Positions 30,962 through 37,527 of a stretch of 37,527 bases of DNA are shown in pieces. Made by a program: the position numbers and the translations under genes. Within the stretch, counting starts at the first letter, position 1, and each line of letters opens with the position of its first letter. Origin of the DNA: Bacteroidales bacterium (lineage in GTDB: Bacteria > Bacteroidota > Bacteroidia > Bacteroidales > UBA932); NCBI GenBank assembly GCA_017453565.1, contig JAFTEQ010000054.1, forward strand, positions 1 through 37,527. Direction: 5' to 3'. The notes beneath the pieces were generated by a model. The model ran no database searches and was not told the origin of the DNA. It was given only the letters and a program-made list of their open reading frames with translations.

Positions 30962-33355
30962 CTACGAGGCAGGATTGTAGGTAATGACGATGGAATCCAT
31001 ATAGCCTGCGCCGCTTCCGTTGGTCAGCACGAAGTGCGAGTAGGTGCCGCCACTGCAATCGAAGGTGGCCACGGAGCCGTTGAGCGACGGGGTAATGGAC
31101 GTACCCTCGGACGGGTTGGCGGAGGTACCCACCTTCAGCGTATGGTTCTTGTTGTTGTCATTGCTGGAGTAATTCACGACAATGGAAACAATCTGACCAA
31201 GCGAAGAGCTGTTGTACATAGTGCCGGTCCCGTTGCTGTTGCCGGCGGCCCGCCACTGGATCTTGTCGTTGTAGTTACCTACCTGGAGGAGCTGGAAGGT
31301 GATGCCCTCCACGGTCGCCTCGCGCCAGGTGTTCGCCGTTCCGTACTGGGTCGGGAAACCGGTGCTGGTAGCCGTGATGGTGGCAACGGTGGCAGAAGAG
31401 CCGCCGCCCCCCGCCGCGGTGACCGTCACCTTGAAGGTCGTGCTGCCCGCCGCATAACCCGGCGTGCCTTCCACGGCCGCCACGTTCACGGTGATGGTAG
31501 CTTCACCCTCCGCGACACCGGTTACGGTGCCGTCGGCGGCAACGGTAGCCACAGCCTCGTCGGAAGAGGCGAAACTCAACGCACCCGTGCTGGCGCAGGT
31601 CACGTCGGCCGCTTTGCTCTGACCCACGGCAACGCTCATATCCTTCGCCGTCAGGCCGGCGCCGAGCGTAGTCACGGTCACGTCGGCATCCTCCCAGAAA
31701 TCGAGGGCCGGATTACCGCTGCGGTAGTCGGGGAATCCGATGATGGAGACAACGGCACCCGCATCAACTGCGCTCACCGAACTGCTCTTCACATAGACGG
31801 TAATCTTCTTGCCGTCCTGCTCGATCTCACCGGTCTTGGAAGAACCGGAGAAGCCCTTGGTCACGGTTGCATTTTCAATCTTGACGCGCTTGCTCAGGTG
31901 CTTGGCATAATCCTTCGTAAGGTTGGCGATGGTCATCACCGTGCAGGGAATCGCAGTTGCGTCGGCTTCGGTAGCCGTGTACGCCTCGCCGATGGCCGTG
32001 ATTTCCGGAAGGTTGTAATAGAGGTAACCGCTGCCGCTGAGCGCACCGCTCAGTTTCTGTCCCGCAGTGAGGCCGTGCCCGCTCTTGTAGAGCAGGATGG
32101 CGCCCGTGGCGTCCTCGAGGTAGGCGTTGCCGCCGTTTACATAGGAGACGACCGCCGGCTTCTCGACCGGAATAACCGCCCTGTAGCTGTCGGGAGCCTT
32201 GTTGCTGGTGCTTTTGATCACGCTCACGATGTCGGCCACGGACGCTCCGATGAAGATCTTCTTCTGGGTGAACGTAACGGTGACGGACGTTTCCTGACCC
32301 TTGACCAAGAGGCTGGCCACCTTGTCGGTTTCCTCACTCTCATTGGCCTCGAAGGAAAGCTTGATGCTGCCGTTGCCGCTGCCGGAAGGCGTATCAACGG
32401 TCACCCAGTCGTCGTGGCAGCGCACGACCCAGTCGCAGTTGGCTGTTACGGCTATGGTCGCCGAAGTTGCTTCGGCCACCACCGCCACGTTTTCGGACTC
32501 AACCTGCAGCACCTCGTTGCTGGGCGCCTTGGAGTCTTCGTAGAGGTACGGGAGCGTGCTGTTGGCCTGCTCGCTGTCGTAGGCGCCGTAGGAGCTGTAG
32601 TTGCCCGAGTACTGGAGCCATTTGCTGCTGTAGCCGTTGGTGAGGGTCAGGTGACCGTCCTCGCTGAACGCAGCCGTGAAGATATGGCCTGCGGTGGGGG
32701 CATCGGACACGTTGAAGTTGTTGTAGGTGCCCTGCATGTAGAGGGTACGGCCGTCGGACTGGGTCACGGTGTAGCCGCCCTCGGCCTCGGTGAAGACGAA
32801 ACCGGAGGCGCCGCTGCTCATAACGATGGAGCCGTCGGCCTCGGCGGTCACGCCCTGCACGTTCAGGTAGCCGTAGCTGCCCGAAACGGGTTTGGCGGCC
32901 ACCAGGCCACCTTCTCCCAGGTCGGCCACGATGAGGTAGGCCTTGCCGGAGGTGATGGTTTTCACCTTCTTATAGGTATGACGGCTATCGAGGGCCTTGT
33001 CGCCGGCCTGTTCAACGGCCACGGAGACGGTCTTCTCACCGCCGATCATGATACGTCCCGAACGGGGTCCGGCCACGTCGCCGTATTCGTCGAGGTTGTC
33101 CGTTACCGACACCTTCACGGTGGCGTTGCCGCTGCCGAAGGCGGGTTCAAGCTTTACCCAAGCGGGGGCGGAGGTCATCCAGTCGCCGTCGGAGGTGACG
33201 TTCATCGTGACGGGCGCCGCACCGGTGGCCGCGAAGGCGATGTCGGTCCTGTCGACGAGGATCGAACTGGCCATCGGCTCCAGGGGCTGCTGGCAGGCGG
33301 CCAGAAGGAAAAGCCCGGCCGCGGCAGCCAAGAAATATTGGATAGTGTGTTTCAT
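30962..33355 (-). CDS. Large multidomain surface lipoprotein (BACON, OB-fold, Big2)
   Basis: A 797-residue lipoprotein (LLAAC, Cys20). Approximate order: BACON 1 (32-121), a trefoil- or lectin-like beta domain (122-280, KWLQYSGNYSSYGAYDS), BACON 2 (282-370, TANCDWVVRCHDDWVTVD), a DUF5689/OB-fold-like region (372-570, GNAYLEDATGAILLYKSG, KKITVYVKSSSVSAVDAGAV), and Big2 (573-655, SFASSDEAVATVAADGTVTG). A C-terminal sandwich (660-797) resembles the end of the 29014-30831 product. It lies 21 nt after the Oar-like receptor gene and ends its transcript. It probably captures polymer at the cell surface; the ligand is unknown. OB-fold and domain limits are by eye. Confidence 0.78.
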   Translation of the reverse strand: MKHTIQYFLAAAAGLFLLAACQQPLEPMASSILVDRTDIAFAATGAAPVTMNVTSDGDWMTSAPAWVKLEPAFGSGNATVKVSVTDNLDEYGDVAGPRSGRIMIGGEKTVSVAVEQAGDKALDSRHTYKKVKTITSGKAYLIVADLGEGGLVAAKPVSGSYGYLNVQGVTAEADGSIVMSSGASGFVFTEAEGGYTVTQSDGRTLYMQGTYNNFNVSDAPTAGHIFTAAFSEDGHLTLTNGYSSKWLQYSGNYSSYGAYDSEQANSTLPYLYEDSKAPSNEVLQVESENVAVVAEATSATIAVTANCDWVVRCHDDWVTVDTPSGSGNGSIKLSFEANESEETDKVASLLVKGQETSVTVTFTQKKIFIGASVADIVSVIKSTSNKAPDSYRAVIPVEKPAVVSYVNGGNAYLEDATGAILLYKSGHGLTAGQKLSGALSGSGYLYYNLPEITAIGEAYTATEADATAIPCTVMTIANLTKDYAKHLSKRVKIENATVTKGFSGSSKTGEIEQDGKKITVYVKSSSVSAVDAGAVVSIIGFPDYRSGNPALDFWEDADVTVTTLGAGLTAKDMSVAVGQSKAADVTCASTGALSFASSDEAVATVAADGTVTGVAEGEATITVNVAAVEGTPGYAAGSTTFKVTVTAAGGGGSSATVATITATSTGFPTQYGTANTWREATVEGITFQLLQVGNYNDKIQWRAAGNSNGTGTMYNSSSLGQIVSIVVNYSSNDNNKNHTLKVGTSANPSEGTSITPSLNGSVATFDCSGGTYSHFVLTNGSGAGYMDSIVITYNPAS

Positions 33356-33376
33356 ATTCTGTTTTCTTTCCTGTGT

Positions 33377-36300
33377 TTAGAAGCTGATCCGGACACCGAG
33401 CTGGCAGCGCCAACGGGAATAGAAGTCGCTGTAGTGCAGGCCGTTGTCGTCGTAGTAGGAGTAGGTGGGCGTCACGTTGCCGGCCGCATCCGTGGAGAGG
33501 GCGTCAACCTGGAGGATGTTCCGGTTGTAGGAATTGTCGTAGTACATACCCCACTCCGGATTGAGGAGGTTGGACACGTTGAGGAAGTTGGCGAAAATCT
33601 GGAGCTTGCGCTTGCGCTCCACGTCGTAGTAGATGTCTTCCGAAACCTGCAGGTCGAAGTGATGCTCGAACGGGGCCATACCAGCGAGCCGCTTGGACCA
33701 GGCGCCGCGGTGGCTGGAGAGATATTTGTCGCTGCGGATGAAGCGCTCGAACTTGAAGGCGCTCTCGGCGTCGGACCAGTTCATTGCCTGAACTTCCTCT
33801 CGGGTAGGCACGTACATCAAGGAGTTGCCGTAGTAGCCGTCACCGTTGAAGTCGGTGGTGTTGGTCTCCTTCATCGTATAGGAGTAACGCTGGCCGGAGT
33901 AGCCTTCATAGGTGAGCGATACGGAAGTGCGGAAACGGCGTCCGTAAATGGGCGTGCTATAGTTCGCGACGGCGAGCACGCGGTGCGGGCGGTCGAACGA
34001 AGCGAAGGAAAGCTCGTCGGCCGAGTTGGGATCTACCGCGTAGTTGTAGCACCAGTTGGAGAAGGCCACAGAAGAGGTGCCGTCGTTGATGGAGTAGGAG
34101 TGCCCGAAAGTGTAGGAGGCCATCAGGTCGAGGCCGAAGTTGAAGTGCTTGCGCAGCTGGCCGCTCAGGGTGTAGGAATAACCCTTGTTGGTGTTGTCGA
34201 GGGCCACGATGCGGTAGTAGGCGCTGCTCGCCACCTTGTAGTAGGGAGCCACCTTGTCGGCACCGGTGTAGTCGGCGTTCACGGCATAGACGGTCTTGTC
34301 GCTTTCGATCGCCAGGTTCTTGAAGTAGACGTTGTTCATCTGCTTGGAGAAGATGGCGTCGAGGGTGAGTTTCCAGCCGCCTTCGAATTCGCGGTCGAAA
34401 CCGATGTTGGTACGGAAGTTCTGCGGATACTTGAACTTGCGGTTGAGCGTATTGATGGTCTGGCCCGCGGCCGAACCGGCATAACCGGCACCCTTCACGA
34501 TATCGTTGTAGGGATCGCTCGTGAGCGGGAATCCGGCGGGGATGGGTTTGACTGTCACGCTCTTGGTCTCCATACCGGTGTTGTTGTAGGCATTGGAAAG
34601 CCAGACGAAGGGAACGCGGCCCGTGAACACGCCGGTGCCGCCGCGAAGCAGGCTCTTGTGCTCGTCGTCGAGGTACCAGCGGAAGCCGAGGCGCGGCGAG
34701 AACAGCGGAGCGAAGCGCGGGACCACGCCCACATACTCGCCGTTCTTGGTGGCGAAGTCGGTGGCGTTGAAGACTTCATTCTCGGTGGGCTTGTTGAGCA
34801 GCACCGGAGCGTCCACGCGGAGACCGTAGGTAACCTGGAGGTTGCGGCTCAGACGCCACTCAACCTGGCCGTACACACCGAACTGGGCGGCCGTGGTGGG
34901 CGCGGCCCAGATGGTCTCGCCGCCCGTCAGGTCGGGATCGGCGTAGCGGTAGTCGTAAGCCTTGGGGGTATCGGCGAGGAAGTCGGCCAGCGAGTCGTAC
35001 TGGTAACGGCCGGCGGCACCCTGCAGGAAAATGTTGCTGAAACGGTAGAACTCGTTGTGCGTACCGATGGTGATGTTCTGGTTGTCCAGCGCGAAGGTGA
35101 AGTTGTCGGTGAGGGTGTAAGTGTCGGAGTTCATCGCGTTGGCGCCGGAGCTGAACTCGGTACCGATGGCCACGGACACGTTGTCACTGATGCTGGCGAG
35201 CGGGCCCAGATAGGGAATCTCGCGGTGGTCGCGCACGAACACGCCCGAGAGGCGGAGCTCATTCGACATCGTGTCGTTCACGCGGGTGTTGAGCTCGGCC
35301 ACGAGGGTGTTGGTCCGGTTGGCCTGCTTGTAAGCGGAATTGTTGAAGGTGTAGGAGGTGGCGCTGGCGCCGTATTTGTCGGCGTAGGAGTCGCCGAACT
35401 GATAGCGGACCATCAGCTTGTTGGCATCGTTGATGTTCCAGTCCACGCGCGCAAGGGCGTTGATGGAACGGTCTTTCTTCTGATGCAGGGAGTAGGACTC
35501 GCCACTGTCGATACCGAAGGTGGTGTTGTAGTGGGTGATGATGTCCTGGGCCCGGTTGGCGTCGAGCACGGTACCGTCCTTGAAGGGACGGGCGTCGTAA
35601 CTGCCCTCGGAGGGTGCGTAGACGTTGGGGTAGGACTTCATATAGTACTCGCCCGAAACGAAGAGGAAGAGTTTGTTCTTGATGATGGGGGCGCCCACGG
35701 TGAAACCGAAGGTCTCGGCCACCTCGTCCTCATATTTGTGGCGTTTGCCGTCGGCCGGGGGAATGGCCATAGGGCCGCTGAGCGGACCGGGCGTGACACC
35801 CACGAGGTTCTTGTCGAAGTAGTGGGCGTAGGCGGTTCCCTTCACCTGGTTGGTACCCGACTTGGTGACGGCGTTGATGGCACCGCCCGTGAAGCCCGAC
35901 TGACGCACGTCGAAGGGGGCGATGACCACCTGGATCTCCTCGATGGCGTCGAGCGAGACCGGGTTGGCGTTGGCTTGGCCGCCGTTGGTTCCGGAAGCGG
36001 CGAGGCCGAAGGAGTCGTTGGCCAGTGCACCGTCGACGCGGAACGAGTTGTAACGGTTGTTGGTTCCCGCGAAGGAGATACCCTTGTTCACCTTGCTCGT
36101 ACCGGCCTGCGGGGTATATTTCACAATGTCCTGGATGCTCCGTTCAATGGTGGGGATGGATTCCATCCGCTCCTGGCTGAAGGAGGAACCGGCGCCGGTG
36201 ATGCTCGCGTTGAAGGACTTCTTGCTCACCACCGTGGCGGCTTCCAGCTGGGTGGAGCTCTTCAGGCTGGCGTCGAGGGCGTATTCCTCACCGAGCTTGA

Positions 36301-36592
36301 GCCAGATGTCGTCGTACTGCACGGGGCTCATCCCCAGGAAGGAGACCTCGATCTTGTAGGGACCGCCGGCACGCATACCGTTGATGAAATAGTGACCGTC
36401 GTTGTTGGCCACCGCATAATACTGCGAGCCGGTGGGGGTGTGGACCGCGGTCACCACCGCCCCGACGAGGGGTTCACCTCCCTGCTCGACCACACGGCCG
36501 GCCAGGGAAGAAGTCGTGACCTGCGCAGCGGCAGACACGACAAAAAGCATCGCCGAGAGGATCGGCAACAGACGCTGTGTGATTTTTTTCAT
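33377..36592 (-). CDS. Oar-like TonB-dependent outer-membrane receptor
   Basis: A 1071-residue receptor. It has a signal peptide (to about 23) and a carboxypeptidase-regulatory-like domain (about 25-110: SLAGRVVEQGGEPLVGAVVTAV, GGPYKIEVSFLGMSP). The plug (about 115-260) has ERSIQDIVKYTPQAG, FSSFRVDGA-like and FDVRQSGFTGGAINAVTKSGTN, the last typical of Oar/OmpA-related receptors. A long barrel with many Tyr/Asn turns ends at ...RCQLGVRISF. Oar-like receptors are tied to protein or peptide uptake or secretion in several bacteria; no SusD is present. The divergent metK promoter lies upstream, and a -7 TATCTTTG is at 36625-36632. Confidence 0.92.
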   Translation of the reverse strand: MKKITQRLLPILSAMLFVVSAAAQVTTSSLAGRVVEQGGEPLVGAVVTAVHTPTGSQYYAVANNDGHYFINGMRAGGPYKIEVSFLGMSPVQYDDIWLKLGEEYALDASLKSSTQLEAATVVSKKSFNASITGAGSSFSQERMESIPTIERSIQDIVKYTPQAGTSKVNKGISFAGTNNRYNSFRVDGALANDSFGLAASGTNGGQANANPVSLDAIEEIQVVIAPFDVRQSGFTGGAINAVTKSGTNQVKGTAYAHYFDKNLVGVTPGPLSGPMAIPPADGKRHKYEDEVAETFGFTVGAPIIKNKLFLFVSGEYYMKSYPNVYAPSEGSYDARPFKDGTVLDANRAQDIITHYNTTFGIDSGESYSLHQKKDRSINALARVDWNINDANKLMVRYQFGDSYADKYGASATSYTFNNSAYKQANRTNTLVAELNTRVNDTMSNELRLSGVFVRDHREIPYLGPLASISDNVSVAIGTEFSSGANAMNSDTYTLTDNFTFALDNQNITIGTHNEFYRFSNIFLQGAAGRYQYDSLADFLADTPKAYDYRYADPDLTGGETIWAAPTTAAQFGVYGQVEWRLSRNLQVTYGLRVDAPVLLNKPTENEVFNATDFATKNGEYVGVVPRFAPLFSPRLGFRWYLDDEHKSLLRGGTGVFTGRVPFVWLSNAYNNTGMETKSVTVKPIPAGFPLTSDPYNDIVKGAGYAGSAAGQTINTLNRKFKYPQNFRTNIGFDREFEGGWKLTLDAIFSKQMNNVYFKNLAIESDKTVYAVNADYTGADKVAPYYKVASSAYYRIVALDNTNKGYSYTLSGQLRKHFNFGLDLMASYTFGHSYSINDGTSSVAFSNWCYNYAVDPNSADELSFASFDRPHRVLAVANYSTPIYGRRFRTSVSLTYEGYSGQRYSYTMKETNTTDFNGDGYYGNSLMYVPTREEVQAMNWSDAESAFKFERFIRSDKYLSSHRGAWSKRLAGMAPFEHHFDLQVSEDIYYDVERKRKLQIFANFLNVSNLLNPEWGMYYDNSYNRNILQVDALSTDAAGNVTPTYSYYDDNGLHYSDFYSRWRCQLGVRISF

Positions 36593-36624
36593 AAACTATT
36601 AAAAATATTTAGTTTTTGCTGGCG

Positions 36625-36632
36625 CAAAGATA
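36625..36632 (-). promoter_or_regulatory. -7 element of the Oar-like receptor gene
   Basis: A perfect TATCTTTG on the minus strand, 32 nt before the ATG at 36592. The -33 position reads only TATG or ATGG. The intergenic region is 161 bp and shared with the divergent metK. Confidence 0.6.
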
Positions 36633-36680
36633 CAAACGCGAAAGCGAATTCCCATACTTTTTTTTCATTATTTTATTGCC

Positions 36681-36688
36681 TATCTTTG
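36681..36688 (+). promoter_or_regulatory. -7 element of metK
   Basis: A perfect TATCTTTG on the plus strand. The -33 site is replaced by a T-run (36657-36665). Transcription should begin near 36692, giving a leader of about 62 nt. Confidence 0.65.
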
Positions 36689-36703
36689 CAGCGTTGTTTA
36701 ACG

Positions 36704-36753
36704 ATGCGTGGACAGATTTGCCTGCTTGCAACCACGCCTAAAAAAATGCTAAA
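36704..36753 (+). promoter_or_regulatory. Candidate SAM-II-like leader of metK
   Basis: The leader forms a 6-bp stem (GCGTGG 36706-36711 with CCACGC 36732-36737). The loop contains GATTTG (36715-36720) and CTTGCA (36725-36730), and the 3' side has CTAAA (36738-36742) and GCTAAA (36748-36753) touching the ATG. As I recall the SAM-II family, these motifs occur there in the same order (GAUUU, UUGCA, UAAA, GCUAAA) around stem P1. Pseudoknot pairing of the loop with the 3' side is weak: GCUU with AAAU has a C-A mismatch, and there is no AGG for the CCU. The candidate may therefore be divergent or only a hairpin. Confidence 0.4.
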
Positions 36754-37527
36754 ATGAACTACCTTTTCACCTCCGAATCGGTTTCGGAAGGGCATCCCGA
36801 CAAGGTTGCCGACCAGATTTCAGACGCCATTCTCGACGAATTCCTCCGCCAGGACCCCGAGGCCCGGGTGGCCTGCGAGACGTTCTGCACCGCAGGACTC
36901 GTGATCGTTGGGGGCGAAGTAAGCTCCGACAAGGCCTATGTGGACATCCCCGGCGTGGTCCGCGACGTAATCGCCCGCATCGGCTACACCAAGGCTGAAT
37001 ACGGCTTCGACGCCACTTCCTGCGGCGTACTCTCCACCATCCACGAACAGAGTGAGGACATCGGCCGCGGCGTGGTGCGCGAAACGCCCCTGGACCAGGG
37101 TGCGGGCGACCAGGGTATGATGTTCGGCTACGCCTGCCGGGAGACCGAGGCCTACATGCCGCTCGCCCTCAACCTCTCGCACCGCCTGCTGCAGGAACTC
37201 GCCGCCATCCGGCGCGAAGCGGACAGTCCCATGCCCTATCTGCGGCCCGACGCCAAGGCCCAGTTCACCATTGAATACGACGGCCGCACGCGTAAGCCCG
37301 TGCACATCCACACGATCGTGCTCTCAACCCAGCACGACGAGTTCGATCCCGACGAGACCGCCATGCATACGCGTATCGAGCGCGACGTGCGCAGCGTCCT
37401 CATTCCAAGGCTTCTGAAGAAATTGCCCGCCGCCACGGCAGAGCTCTTCAAGGGCGATTTCCGCTTGCTGGTGAACCCCACGGGCAAATTCGTCATCGGC
37501 GGCCCCGCCGGCGACACCGGCCTCACC
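36754..37527 (+). CDS. metK: S-adenosylmethionine synthetase, N-terminal 258 residues (cut by window end)
   Basis: Makes S-adenosylmethionine from methionine and ATP in the cytoplasm. The N-terminus (MNYLFTSESVSEGHPDKVAD) contains the GHPDK motif of the active site. DQGAGDQGMMFGYAC, a signature of MetK, lies at residues about 115-129, and the fragment ends in GGPAGDTGLT, just before the usual GRKI continuation. The usual QSPDIAQGV segment is represented by HEQSEDIGRGV. The frame is open to the last base (774 nt, 258 codons). It is divergent from the Oar-like receptor and has its own promoter and leader. Confidence 0.97.
   Translation, partial: MNYLFTSESVSEGHPDKVADQISDAILDEFLRQDPEARVACETFCTAGLVIVGGEVSSDKAYVDIPGVVRDVIARIGYTKAEYGFDATSCGVLSTIHEQSEDIGRGVVRETPLDQGAGDQGMMFGYACRETEAYMPLALNLSHRLLQELAAIRREADSPMPYLRPDAKAQFTIEYDGRTRKPVHIHTIVLSTQHDEFDPDETAMHTRIERDVRSVLIPRLLKKLPAATAELFKGDFRLLVNPTGKFVIGGPAGDTGLT

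Noticed and set aside
22629..36592. A classical polysaccharide utilisation locus (SusCD type)
   Set aside because: Two TonB receptors are present but no SusD-like gene, no glycoside hydrolase and no hybrid two-component regulator in this stretch.
30944..36757. A plus-strand open frame of about 1937 codons opposite the Oar-like receptor and BACON/Big2 lipoprotein
   Set aside because: It is antisense to two clear genes, has no recognisable domains, is rich in Gly/Val/His/Arg, and results from high GC and codon bias of the minus-strand genes removing stops.

Overview
The window (about 37.5 kb, high GC for its phylum) comes from a member of the Bacteroidota, most likely Bacteroidales. The evidence is the -33 TTTG / -7 TAnnTTTG promoters ahead of many genes, the lack of Shine-Dalgarno sites, many lipoproteins with BACON domains, TonB-dependent receptors, an OstA-like/SurA cluster and the 23S rRNA sequence. 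A high-GC gut or rumen Bacteroidales lineage is a guess.

Left edge (1-1526): the 5' end of a 23S rRNA gene on the minus strand. It is preceded by its own near-perfect promoter and by a protein gene with a strong terminator, not by 16S rRNA or spacer tRNAs. This 23S gene therefore looks unlinked. A small surface lipoprotein gene lies upstream.

1.6-11.5 kb, core envelope and peptide metabolism: an OPT-family peptide transporter (+) runs head-on into pepT (tripeptidase, -). pepT ends a tight minus-strand series: dacB-like PBP4, PPIase-like lipoprotein, SurA-like PPIase, OstA-like protein, pepT. A histone-H1-like Lys/Ala-rich protein precedes dacB.

11.6-18.9 kb, accessory stretch: parts of it are visibly lower in GC. 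It holds a lipoprotein/beta-barrel plus GH20-like operon that ends in a decayed calcineurin-like phosphoesterase, an HTH-antitoxin remnant next to a hairpin-ended element, an SH3/NlpC-P60 peptidase, and a four-gene operon. That operon encodes an ECF sigma factor, a fusion of an anti-sigma-like inner-membrane segment to an outer-membrane barrel, a lipoprotein and a small barrel protein. All its junctions are ATGA overlaps.

18.9-36.6 kb, one large minus-strand block in two transcription units. The first is an Oar-like TonB receptor plus a large BACON/OB-fold/Big2 lipoprotein, closed by a terminator. The second is a BACON/OB-fold lipoprotein, a secreted DNA/RNA non-specific nuclease, a secreted endonuclease/exonuclease/phosphatase (EEP) enzyme, a second TonB receptor, a DUF5689-type lipoprotein and an M3 peptidase, followed closely by gpmA and manA. 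I read the block as a candidate outer-surface system for degrading and importing nucleic acid. No SusD partner is present, so it is not a classical polysaccharide utilisation locus.

Right edge: metK (+, cut by the window end), with a short leader whose motifs resemble a SAM-II riboswitch, although the pseudoknot pairing is poor.
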